Source: Clostridiaceae bacterium (GTDB lineage Bacteria; Bacillota; Clostridia; Saccharofermentanales; Fastidiosipilaceae). Taken from it: DNA of 7,339 nt. Below are positions 1 through 5,826 of this stretch, one piece after another; the first letter of the stretch is position 1; the number at the start of each line of letters is the position of its first letter. The DNA is taken from assembly GCA_012514965.1 (NCBI GenBank), contig JAAYZH010000018.1:1-7339 (forward strand). Direction: 5' to 3'. A model generated the notes under the pieces. That model was given only the letters and a program-made list of their open reading frames with translations, searched no databases and was not told the origin of the DNA. Position numbers and translations under genes: made by a program.

Positions 1-272
1 AGCAGGGTCTGCAATTGGCAAAACTCTTCACCGATAGAGGCTATTCACTTGCTTATCCGGCAGTGAGTAACCAGGTCTTCGTCCGCTTACCGCTGAGCCT
101 GCGTGACAAGCTGATCGAACAAGGAGTAAGTATCGAAGTGGAGGCAGAGACTGCAGATGAGGCGGTGTGCCGTTTTGTCACATCGTACACCAGCACTGAC
201 GCGGAGATTGCGGAGTTAGGAGCATTGCTCTCTGGCCTGCAGAATAGAGGAGAAAATAATGACCGAAACTGA
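1..272 (+). CDS. ltaE: Low-specificity L-threonine aldolase, C-terminal fragment (5' end outside window)
   Basis: The open frame is already running at base 3 (Gln-Gly-Leu-Gln-Leu-Ala-Lys) and ends with TGA at 270-272, so only about 90 C-terminal residues are present. They match the small C-terminal domain of fold-type I PLP-dependent threonine aldolases: a helix with ALA-type spacing, then GYSLAYPAVSNQVFVRLP, where the SNQVF stretch is typical of the family, and finally the RFVTSYTST strand followed by a terminal helix. Known family role: cytosolic cleavage of L-threonine or L-allo-threonine to glycine and acetaldehyde. The PLP lysine and the large domain lie upstream and cannot be checked. 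A TTG at 15 could be read as a start, but nothing supports it and homology continues upstream of it. The last 14 bases overlap the start of the next gene, which implies one operon and probably translational coupling. A related beta-eliminating lyase is the alternative. Confidence 0.8.
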   Translation, partial: QGLQLAKLFTDRGYSLAYPAVSNQVFVRLPLSLRDKLIEQGVSIEVEAETADEAVCRFVTSYTSTDAEIAELGALLSGLQNRGENNDRN

Positions 273-891
273 ACGCACCGAAAAACTCACAGCCGTGCTG
301 GCGCAAGCCAGTCCGGAGGATACAGCAAGAATTCGTTTCGTCCTCGAAATGGACAAAATGAAGACCATATACAGGCACAGCCTCCTGCTGGACCAGAGCC
401 GTACCGAGACCGACGCGGAACATTCCTGGCAGCTTGCGATGATGGCCCTGGTGCTGGCCCCGCACGCTGAGCCTGGAACAGACATGTTAAAAGTCCTGAA
501 AATGTGTCTTATCCATGATGTCGTTGAAATTGATGCCGGTGACACCTATGCCTACGACAAAAGCGGCAACGGCAGCAAGGCTGCTCGTGAGGCTAGTGCT
601 GCAGAGCGTATCTATGCAATTTTACCTGGCGAGGAAGGCTTGGAACTCAAGGCGCTCTGGGAAGAATTTGATCGCGTCGAGTCCCGAGAAGCTATTTTCG
701 CGAATGCTCTGGATCGTTTGCAGCCGATGTTGCTTCATGTATATACGGACGGGACCAGCTGGCGGGAGAATAAAGTAGAACTGGAAGATGTCTTGGAACG
801 TGCTGAGCCCATCAAACGAGGCTTGCCACAGCTCTGGCCGATGATGGAAAAGCTGCTGAAGACCAGCTTTGAGCTCGGGCTCCTGCTCTAG
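259..891 (+). CDS. HD-domain phosphohydrolase (HD_3 / YfbR-HDDC2-like, probable 5'-nucleotidase)
   Basis: This is a complete 210-aa protein, the usual length for the HD_3 group. Metal-binding residues are visible: His55 in DAEHSW, His86-Asp87 in KMCLIHDVVEIDAGDTYAYD, and Asp152 in ANALDRLQP. Arg49 and Glu90 sit at further conserved positions. The N-terminal helix RIRFVLEMDKMK and the block ending in YRHSLLLD are typical of the group. Characterised relatives (E. coli YfbR, human HDDC2) are cytosolic metal-dependent 5'-nucleotidases that dephosphorylate deoxynucleoside monophosphates. The exact substrate here is inferred, not shown. The start is fixed by GAGGAG at 247-252, six bases before the ATG. 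The start lies inside the last codons of the threonine aldolase, in another frame, so the two are probably co-translated. The DsrE-like gene begins 39 bases after the stop. No key residue is missing. Confidence 0.87.
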   Translation: MTETERTEKLTAVLAQASPEDTARIRFVLEMDKMKTIYRHSLLLDQSRTETDAEHSWQLAMMALVLAPHAEPGTDMLKVLKMCLIHDVVEIDAGDTYAYDKSGNGSKAAREASAAERIYAILPGEEGLELKALWEEFDRVESREAIFANALDRLQPMLLHVYTDGTSWRENKVELEDVLERAEPIKRGLPQLWPMMEKLLKTSFELGLLL

Positions 892-930
892 AACGTGGTC
901 TAAGCCCTCAAACTAAGAAAGGCTGTGAAT

Positions 931-1257
931 ATGAAAGTGATTTTCCATGTCGATGAAACTGCGAAATGGGATCTGACCCTGGCCAATGCCGGGAATTTTC
1001 TGGATGCTGCGCCGGATGCAGACATCATTGTGCTCGCGAACAGCGAAGCCGTACGCTTCTACGCCGATCAGGCTGCCGAGGACGAGCGTTTTATCAAGTT
1101 AAGCCGTCACGAAGTGCGCTTTGTTGCCTGCAACAATGCGCTGAAGGGTGCGAAAATCAGCCTTGAGCAGCTGCCCGCTCCTGTAGTAGTGGTACCGGCA
1201 GGTGTCGTCGAGCTTGCCGCACGCCAAGCGCAAGGTTACGCTTACATCAGGCCGTAG
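931..1257 (+). CDS. Small DsrE/DsrF-superfamily protein
   Basis: This is a 108-aa alpha/beta protein of the DsrE-like fold. It opens with MKVIFHVDETAKW, has the ADIIVLANSEAV strand-helix, then EVRFVACNNAL with one conserved cysteine (Cys67), and ends VVPAGVVELAARQ followed by QGYAYIRP, which is characteristic of stand-alone DsrE-like proteins of anaerobes and clostridia. Some superfamily members (DsrE, TusD) carry persulfide sulfur on a cysteine in this region. A sulfur-relay role here is only an inference, as no sulfur-metabolism genes are nearby. ATG 931 is chosen because AGAAAGG at 916-922 sits eight bases before it; the in-frame GTG at 925 would leave only two bases. It is probably the last gene of the aldolase/HD operon, since a strong hairpin follows the stop by about 40 bases. 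Confidence 0.83.
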   Translation: MKVIFHVDETAKWDLTLANAGNFLDAAPDADIIVLANSEAVRFYADQAAEDERFIKLSRHEVRFVACNNALKGAKISLEQLPAPVVVVPAGVVELAARQAQGYAYIRP

Positions 1258-1296
1258 AGAGCGCGGCGCAAAGGTTTTGCCAAGAAGAGACAGAAG

Positions 1297-1331
1297 AACG
1301 GCGGTCTCCCCAAGCAGGGAGTTCCGCCGTT
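1297..1331. terminator. Bidirectional intrinsic terminator between convergent dsrE-like gene and fabV
   Basis: The arms AACGGCGG (1297-1304) and CCGCCGTT (1324-1331) pair perfectly. An inner stem CTCCC (1306-1310) with GGGAG (1317-1321) closes a six-base CAAGCA loop, and the two stems are separated only by a 1/2-base internal bulge. On the plus strand the stem is followed by a short TTT. On the minus strand it runs into TTCTTCTGTCTCTTCTT, a T-rich tail. Its position between two converging stop codons (1257 and 1364) fits shared termination. The U-tract is better for fabV than for the plus-strand operon. Confidence 0.75.
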
Positions 1332-1363
1332 TGCAATTCCGTCCACACAAGCTGAGGGGTGAT

Positions 1364-2557
1364 TCAGCCGCGTCCGATGTTCGTAGTCAGGTCGACGTCT
1401 TTGGCATAATCCACACCCTCGAGACCGAAACCGAAGAGCTGATAGAAGTCATGCCAATAGCCTTCGATGTCACAATATTGCGCCATATTCTCGTTGGTGA
1501 CGGCGAGCCAGGCCTGCTCCACAGGATCTTGTACCATAGTAGCCATTTCCCAGTCGTCCATGCGAACCAATTCTTCATCGTCTGTAATTACGTTGCCGCT
1601 GTCTGTGGCGATGCGGTCTGCCAGCATGCGGTACATCTGTTCGATGCAATCTTCGTGTGTGCCGAATCGCTTCATCACCTTGAAGAGTATCGTCATGTAG
1701 AGGCCGACAGAAGGGATTGCTGAGCTGGCCTGCGTAACAACCGCCTTGTTAATCGACACATAGGCGCTGTAGTTGCCGTCGAAGTCCATCCGCATTCGTT
1801 TGGCCGCTTCGTAGAGGTCCTGCTTGGCCTTGCCGATGCTGCCGCTGTAGTAGATAGCCTGCGTGACAGCCGGCCCAATGTACGAATAGGCCAAAGTCAC
1901 CGCACCCTTGTTCAGCGCGCCTGCTTCGTCGAGAAAGTGCATCCAGTCTTCCCAGTCGCTTCCGCCCATAACCATGACGGTGTTGTAGACTTCTTCAGCG
2001 GTCGCCGGCTCGATTGTAGCGGTTTCTATGCTGTTGTCGCTGAGGTTCAAGGTCTTGTTCACGTAGGTCTGGCCGACAGGCTTTATGACAGAATTATATA
2101 CAGTACCGTCTGTCATCGTGCGGCGCGGTGCGGCCAAAGAATAGACCACCAGGTCAAACTTCTCACCCGGCATCGTCTCTTGAAAGCGTCGCAACGTTTC
2201 TTCCTTGACTTCACGAGAGAAAGCATCTCCATTGACGGTAACAGCCTTGCGTCCGTCCGCCTGCGCGAAGGATTCGAAAGCTTCGTTATTGTAGTAGCCG
2301 GGAGTCGCGGTACGACGCTCGGTGGCGGGACGCTCAAACATGACACCGACGGTATTGGCCGAAAGACCATAGGCTGCTGCGATTCGTGTAGCCAAGCCGT
2401 AACCGGTCGAGCTGCCAATCACAAGTACGTTGCGGATGCGACTGCTGATGGGGCCTTGTTCTTGAACATACTCGATCTGCTGCCTCACATGTTCGCGGCA
2501 GCCATCGGGGTGGGCGGTCGTGCAGATAAACTGGCGAATCTTGGGTTCGATTATCAT
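1364..2557 (-). CDS. fabV: NADH-dependent trans-2-enoyl-CoA/ACP reductase (FabV/TER family)
   Basis: This is a 397-aa protein, full length for the family. Numbered from the ATG at 2557, it shows the dinucleotide-binding turn GSSTGYG (48-54) and FERP with Glu75, the residue that favours NADH over NADPH in TER enzymes. It also has NGDAFS with Asp111, the strand VVYSLAAPRR (137-146), and the catalytic Tyr236-x8-Lys245 pair in the segment after YSYIGP. The C-terminal part keeps the FGFGLEGVDY element. Known role: NADH reduction of trans-2-enoyl thioesters. FabV acts on enoyl-ACP in fatty-acid synthesis; TER acts on crotonyl-CoA to give butyryl-CoA without flavin or electron-transfer flavoprotein. 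Sequence alone does not decide which, and no butyrate or fab genes are nearby. It is monocistronic, convergent with the dsrE-like gene and divergent from mscS. FabV enzymes are known for poor sensitivity to triclosan. Confidence 0.95.
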   Translation of the reverse strand: MIIEPKIRQFICTTAHPDGCREHVRQQIEYVQEQGPISSRIRNVLVIGSSTGYGLATRIAAAYGLSANTVGVMFERPATERRTATPGYYNNEAFESFAQADGRKAVTVNGDAFSREVKEETLRRFQETMPGEKFDLVVYSLAAPRRTMTDGTVYNSVIKPVGQTYVNKTLNLSDNSIETATIEPATAEEVYNTVMVMGGSDWEDWMHFLDEAGALNKGAVTLAYSYIGPAVTQAIYYSGSIGKAKQDLYEAAKRMRMDFDGNYSAYVSINKAVVTQASSAIPSVGLYMTILFKVMKRFGTHEDCIEQMYRMLADRIATDSGNVITDDEELVRMDDWEMATMVQDPVEQAWLAVTNENMAQYCDIEGYWHDFYQLFGFGLEGVDYAKDVDLTTNIGRG

Positions 2558-2567
2558 AGGATTCAAT

Positions 2568-2574
2568 CTCCTTT
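2568..2574 (-). promoter_or_regulatory. Ribosome-binding site that sets the fabV start
   Basis: On the minus strand AAAGGAG is followed by ten bases and then ATG (2557-2555). A longer reading starting at TTG (2566-2564) would begin only one base after the Shine-Dalgarno sequence and add just Met-Asn-Pro. The ATG start also puts the protein at the family's usual length and residue numbering. Confidence 0.8.
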
Positions 2575-2588
2575 GTTAGCTAAGGGTG

Positions 2589-2607
2589 GGTATAATGAAA
2601 TGTTACC
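2589..2607. promoter_or_regulatory. Imperfect 19-bp palindrome upstream of fabV (possible operator)
   Basis: The symmetric pattern GGTA-nn-AT-nnn-AT-nn-TACC is read on either strand and lies 14 bases upstream of the fabV ribosome-binding site, where the -10 region or transcription start would be expected. Twelve of eighteen paired positions are symmetric. The binding protein is unknown. The motif does not clearly match the Rex operator or another consensus I can recall. Confidence 0.3.
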
Positions 2608-2611
2608 ACAC

Positions 2612-2656
2612 GACGGTGCCCGATAAAAATGAGTAGTTTTACACTCTGACGGTGCC
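2612..2656. repeat. Spaced 9-bp direct repeat GACGGTGCC in the fabV/mscS divergent region
   Basis: GACGGTGCC occurs at 2612-2620 and again at 2648-2656, in the same orientation with starts 36 bp apart. On the minus strand this is GGCACCGTC, placed twice upstream of fabV. The distal copy is part of TTGGCA (2658-2653), a good -35-like hexamer, although no convincing -10 lies 16-18 bases beyond it. The repeats could be sites for a DNA-binding regulator of fabV, but chance recurrence is not excluded. Confidence 0.45.
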
Positions 2657-2746
2657 AAAGAAAGATTGTGCTTATTATGCGGCATTTCCTGCTCTGCTGA
2701 GCCAGTAGAAGACACGGAATCGCGCCTACAGTCTGCAAGAAGCCTT

Positions 2747-2780
2747 TGTGTCCACACAGTAGTACGAAATGCGTTATGCT
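2747..2780 (+). promoter_or_regulatory. Weak candidate promoter for mscS with overlapping TGTGT-CC-ACACA palindrome
   Basis: TCCACA (2751-2756) and TATGCT (2775-2780) are separated by 18 bases, and each matches four of six positions of the sigma-70/sigma-A consensus. The perfect 12-bp palindrome TGTGTCCACACA (2747-2758) overlaps the -35 element. This is the best plus-strand promoter I can find in the roughly 300-bp intergenic stretch 2558-2859. That stretch otherwise holds the fabV upstream elements and no convincing small gene or structured RNA. Confidence 0.25.
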
Positions 2781-2859
2781 GTAGAAAGTTTGGCTCAATA
2801 CGTTTAGACGTTCAGACCAGTACAAGAAACAGATTTTCCAGCAACGGAGGGGCATTTTC

Positions 2860-3897
2860 ATGGCAACGAAAGAATGGATTTTACTGGGACTCGGCATCGT
2901 CATTCTGATCTCTGCCTACTTCTTGAGAAATCTGCTGGGACGCTTGCTGCTGCAAGGTGTGCTGTTTCCCTTGCGAAAGAAGAATCCGGCAAAAGCCGAA
3001 GCCATTATTCCCGTGATGATGAGACCGCTTGGCTGGTTCCTCATGGCTTTGGCCGTCGGTCTGACCTTGCCTTTGTTTCCTTTCGCGGAGACGATCAGCG
3101 GATTTTTCTACAAGCTGATGAATTCGCTCTATATCGCGATTGCGGTCTGGCTGTTCTACGTTACGGTACAGCATTTTTTGAACTATGTGGATGCCAAAGG
3201 TGTCGAGCTGGTACATCCCCTGAATCAAACTGCAAAGAAATATTTAAGCGGCGCGATCCGGGTTGTGATTATCGTGGTGGGCGTGATCCTGGTACTTGAA
3301 CAGTGGTTTACGAATTTAGGCGGCCTGATTACGAGCCTGGGGATAGGCGGTATCGCTTTGGCCCTGGCAGCGCAGGATACGGCATCGAACCTGGTTGCCG
3401 GTCTTGCGATCATGCTGGACAAGCCCTTTGACGTGGGGGACTGGGTCGAGACGAAAAGCTCGTCGGGTGATGTATCCGGTACGGTGACCGACATCGGTCT
3501 GCGTTCGAGCCGGGTGCGAGCGCTGGACGGAAGCTTCGTTACGGTCCCCAATTCGCTGTTGGGAGCTGCTGTGATTGTCAATGGCACGAAACGTCAGATT
3601 CGCATGGCGAACCAGGAGATTCCCTTTAGCGCAGACACCGATGCCTCCAGACTGGAACTATTTCGCAGCCGTGTTTTGGCAATCCTGGCAGCAGATACGG
3701 AAGTACTCGAAGGTACAGCTTCGTTCTTGTTAACCGGATTCGACAGAGGTGCCGTGATTTGGCAATGTCGCTTCCAGACAGGGGCGGATTTTGGTACACA
3801 TATGGAAACACGCAATCGGATCAATTTACGAATCCTCAGCTTGGCTGAAGAGCTGGAGATCGAATTCGCTCAAGGCTTTGCACCCGCTAAGAAATGA
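2860..3897 (+). CDS. MscS-family small-conductance mechanosensitive channel
   Basis: This 345-aa inner-membrane protein has four hydrophobic segments near residues 5-24, 55-73, 88-106 and 131-148. The MscS pore helix region, LGGLITSLGIGGIALALAAQ onward through LDKPFDVGDWV (153-195), is rich in the small residues that pack the pore. It continues into the soluble beta domain with the conserved VPNSLL (228-233) and an alpha/beta C-terminal cage domain ending near residue 340. E. coli MscS has three transmembrane helices, so this is a one-extra-helix variant of the YbdG/YnaI-like or small bacterial type. Known role: opening under membrane tension to release solutes in hypo-osmotic shock. The start is well supported by GGAGGGG at 2846-2852, seven bases before ATG. 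The next gene starts seven bases after the stop, so the two are probably co-transcribed. Confidence 0.93.
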   Translation: MATKEWILLGLGIVILISAYFLRNLLGRLLLQGVLFPLRKKNPAKAEAIIPVMMRPLGWFLMALAVGLTLPLFPFAETISGFFYKLMNSLYIAIAVWLFYVTVQHFLNYVDAKGVELVHPLNQTAKKYLSGAIRVVIIVVGVILVLEQWFTNLGGLITSLGIGGIALALAAQDTASNLVAGLAIMLDKPFDVGDWVETKSSSGDVSGTVTDIGLRSSRVRALDGSFVTVPNSLLGAAVIVNGTKRQIRMANQEIPFSADTDASRLELFRSRVLAILAADTEVLEGTASFLLTGFDRGAVIWQCRFQTGADFGTHMETRNRINLRILSLAEELEIEFAQGFAPAKK

Positions 3898-3904
3898 GGT
3901 CTAT

Positions 3905-4642
3905 ATGAAAGAAAAAACAGAAGTCTACTTAATTCGCCACGCAGTGACTGCGTTGAATCAGAGCGGCCATTTTCAGGGCCTGAGTGACATTCCCTTGAAC
4001 GAGGATGGTCGCGAGCAGGCAATACACTTGCGCAATCGCTTTGTGCAGGAGGGGACAAAACTCGACCACATATACGTCAGCCGCTTGGTACGAACACAGC
4101 AGACGATTCAGCCTTTGGCCGAAACCCTCGGTCTGGAACCGCAGGTCAAAGAAGGGCTCCATGAAGTAGACGGCGGCCTTATGGAAGGTCGTCACAACTC
4201 CGATAATGTGAGGGACTACCCGGAAGTTATGGACACGCTCATGCGTAACCCGTTTTTTGCCCAGATGCCAAACGGTGAAAGCGGTCGCGAAGTTTATGAC
4301 CGCGTGGTAGCGGCGTTCCTCGACATTTGCCGCACGAACAGCGGCAAGACTGTGGCGGTGGTCACACATGGTTTTGCCCTGCAAATGCTGAGTTCCTTCC
4401 TGGAAGCAAAGGCTCCGGAGGATACCAAACGTCTGATCTGCGCGAATACAGGTGTTTCGCACTTGTACTACTCGGAAGGAAAGATCGAAATCGACTATCT
4501 CTATGATTCTTCCCATTTGCCGGCCAAGTGGAGCGAGAGCAACGAAAACCGCGGTACACAGGCGTATTTTGCTTATCTAAAGGAAAAAGAAAATTCTGCT
4601 CAAACTGCTGTGGGCAAACAAGAGCAGGGCAAACGTGCTTGA
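3905..4642 (+). CDS. Histidine phosphatase superfamily protein (phosphoglycerate mutase-like)
   Basis: This 245-aa cytosolic protein has the branch-1 histidine phosphatase core. It contains LIRHA with Arg11 and the phospho-accepting His12, then GHFQG-x5-PLNEDG, Arg63 in SRLVRTQQT, Glu87 in GLHEVDGGLMEGR as the likely acid/base, and His155 in AVVTHGFALQ. The usual RHG reads RHA here. All catalytic residues are present, so activity is expected, but the substrate is not determined; possibilities include sugar phosphates, phosphoserine and alpha-ribazole phosphate. The last 20 residues are polar and low in complexity. ATG 3905 is preferred because GAGG at 3896-3899 precedes it by five bases and overlaps the mscS stop codon, while an upstream in-frame start at 3791 would lie inside mscS and add 38 residues unlike the family. 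The tight spacing implies coupling to mscS translation. Confidence 0.87.
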   Translation: MKEKTEVYLIRHAVTALNQSGHFQGLSDIPLNEDGREQAIHLRNRFVQEGTKLDHIYVSRLVRTQQTIQPLAETLGLEPQVKEGLHEVDGGLMEGRHNSDNVRDYPEVMDTLMRNPFFAQMPNGESGREVYDRVVAAFLDICRTNSGKTVAVVTHGFALQMLSSFLEAKAPEDTKRLICANTGVSHLYYSEGKIEIDYLYDSSHLPAKWSESNENRGTQAYFAYLKEKENSAQTAVGKQEQGKRA

Positions 4643-4678
4643 CGGACGGTGGAGCCTAAATATTCTCGGCTAGGGCTG

Positions 4679-4723
4679 CAGGTACAGTAAGTACGCTGCT
4701 GTAGACTCCTGGAGGACTTTTTT
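4679..4723 (+). terminator. Possible intrinsic terminator after the phosphatase gene
   Basis: CAGG-TACAG (4679-4687) can pair with CTGTA (4699-4703) and, past a four-base bulge, CCTG (4708-4711). Six T residues follow at 4718-4723. The bulge and the six bases between stem and T-run make this weaker than a classic terminator. The position, between the end of the mscS operon and a gene with its own leader, is right. Confidence 0.35.
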
Positions 4724-4745
4724 GCTCATCCAAGGATAGTCGGTC

Positions 4746-4774
4746 TGGTAAGCACGAGTAAAGTCAAGTAAAAT
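4746..4774 (+). promoter_or_regulatory. Weak candidate promoter for the hydrolase-fold gene
   Basis: TAAAAT (4769-4774) matches five of six bases of the -10 consensus. It is preceded at 17 bases by TGGTAA (4746-4751), a poor -35. It would give a leader of about 40 bases before the AAAGAGG ribosome-binding site at 4806-4812, which sits eight bases before ATG 4821. Confidence 0.28.
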
Positions 4775-4820
4775 ATGACCCGATGATTTTGGGGATTGCA
4801 TAGAGAAAGAGGCTGTCATT

Positions 4821-5753
4821 ATGTTTCGCAAAGAAGAGTTTCGCTTTCCGTCCCGCGACGGACATACGCAGCTTTATGGCGTTCGCTGGCTGCCTACTGG
4901 CGAAATCAAGGGTCTCGTACACCTGATTCATGGACTGAATGATTACATGGGCCTCTATGATTTATTTGCTTCTGCTTTGGCGGCTTCCGGCTACCTCTGC
5001 TTTGGCCATGATCTGCTCGGTCATGGTTTGTCTGCTGAATATGAAGAGGATTTAGGCTACTTCGGCTCAGAGCGTGGTGATGATTATGTGCTCGCTGATA
5101 TTCTTATGCTGACTCGTTTTATGCAAGAAAACTACCCTGAGAAGCCTCTTGTCCTCCTGGGTCAGGGCATGGGCTCCTACTTTGTCAGGCGTTTCCTCTT
5201 TACCTGGCCCACCGAAGCCAACGGTGCAGTGCTCTTGGCGAATAACAGCCTTAAACCCTGGCAAGTTAGACTAAATTCCGCATATACCACAGTGGCGGCA
5301 CTATTCCGCAAAGAACGCTACAGACCATCTCGTGTCAGCAGGGCGATTCTGAGGCAAATGAACGGTCATCACAGCCCGCATCGTTCTGCGTTCGCCTGGC
5401 TGGCTGAAGATCTGCCTAGTGGCGGAAGTCACTACAACAAGCATGTGCCCACCTTGCGCTTATACCGGAATCTCAACCACACGCTGGGGATCTTGGCGAG
5501 GGAAGAGAGCGTTCTGGAGATGAGCAAGGATGCACCGCTCTTGATTGTGGGCAGCGAGCAGGATCCTCTAGGGAAACACGGGGTAGAGGCGAGGAGACTG
5601 GCTAGTCTCTTTAAGCAGGGGGGCATTCGTTATGTGTCGCTCAAGAATTACCCAGGTGAGCCGGATCCCGAGGATTTGGAAGCCGATATCCTCAGCTGGC
5701 TGGATGCCTGCCTCTACTTGCTGGACAGGCAAGAGACGGGGACAGGCAACTAA
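4821..5753 (+). CDS. Alpha/beta hydrolase-fold protein (S33 / monoacylglycerol-lipase-like) with altered catalytic triad
   Basis: This 310-aa protein has the length and layout of the lysophospholipase/monoacylglycerol lipase group (Hydrolase_4). The oxyanion-side strand VHLIHGLNDYMGLYD (33-47), GHDLLGHGLS (62-71), a cap region around 170-225 with HRSAFAWLAEDL, and LLIVGSEQDPLGKHG (240-254) holding the acid Asp248 are all recognisable. The nucleophile elbow, normally GHSMG, reads GQGMG at 114-118, with Gly116 where Ser is expected. The catalytic-His segment, normally YPGxRHE, reads YPGEPDPE at 277-284, with Asp282 where His is expected. The intact frame of normal length suggests selection for a non-hydrolytic role such as binding or scaffolding, though that is inference. 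No signal peptide or membrane anchor is seen. It appears to be a single-gene unit, convergent with the ABC-F gene. A recently decayed enzyme is the alternative. Confidence 0.85.
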   Translation: MFRKEEFRFPSRDGHTQLYGVRWLPTGEIKGLVHLIHGLNDYMGLYDLFASALAASGYLCFGHDLLGHGLSAEYEEDLGYFGSERGDDYVLADILMLTRFMQENYPEKPLVLLGQGMGSYFVRRFLFTWPTEANGAVLLANNSLKPWQVRLNSAYTTVAALFRKERYRPSRVSRAILRQMNGHHSPHRSAFAWLAEDLPSGGSHYNKHVPTLRLYRNLNHTLGILAREESVLEMSKDAPLLIVGSEQDPLGKHGVEARRLASLFKQGGIRYVSLKNYPGEPDPEDLEADILSWLDACLYLLDRQETGTGN

Positions 5754-5793
5754 TCCAGGCAGCGCACTGCTTAATTATGCGGTTAAGGGCTTT

Positions 5794-5826
5794 CTATTCT
5801 TCTTCTATTCTTCTTCTATTCTTCTT
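5794..5826. repeat. Three perfect tandem copies of an 11-bp unit spanning the ABC-F stop codon
   Basis: CTATTCTTCTT is repeated exactly three times at 5794-5804, 5805-5815 and 5816-5826. Read on the minus strand the unit is AAGAAGAATAG. The first copy met by the ribosome encodes the terminal glutamates and the TAG stop of the ABC-F gene, and the next two lie just downstream. Because 11 is not a multiple of three, the three TAGs fall in three different frames. Confidence 0.9.

Noticed and set aside
1937..2626. Long plus-strand open frame (229 codons) opposite fabV
   Set aside because: It lies antisense to a clearly conserved enzyme. Its translation resembles no family I know, and its length is explained by fabV codon bias creating an open opposite frame.
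2640..2658. Sigma-54-like TGGCAC on the minus strand upstream of fabV
   Set aside because: The -24 element TGGCAC is present, but the required TTGC at the correct spacing (-12) is absent; the bases there read GAGTG. The second repeat copy also lacks it.
2666..2908. Possible small gene (80 codons) upstream of and overlapping the mscS start
   Set aside because: There is no good ribosome-binding site, the composition is Cys/Ser-rich and atypical, and it overlaps mscS. It is probably random open frame.
3929..4516. 195-codon minus-strand open frame opposite the histidine phosphatase gene
   Set aside because: It is a shadow of a conserved coding region with no ribosome-binding site or recognisable domain.
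5759..5790. Small hairpins (GCAG/CTGC and CTTAA/TTAAG) between the convergent hydrolase and ABC-F genes as a terminator
   Set aside because: Each stem is only 4-5 bp, and they share base 5770, so they compete. The following tract is mixed pyrimidine, not a T-run, so this is too weak to call.
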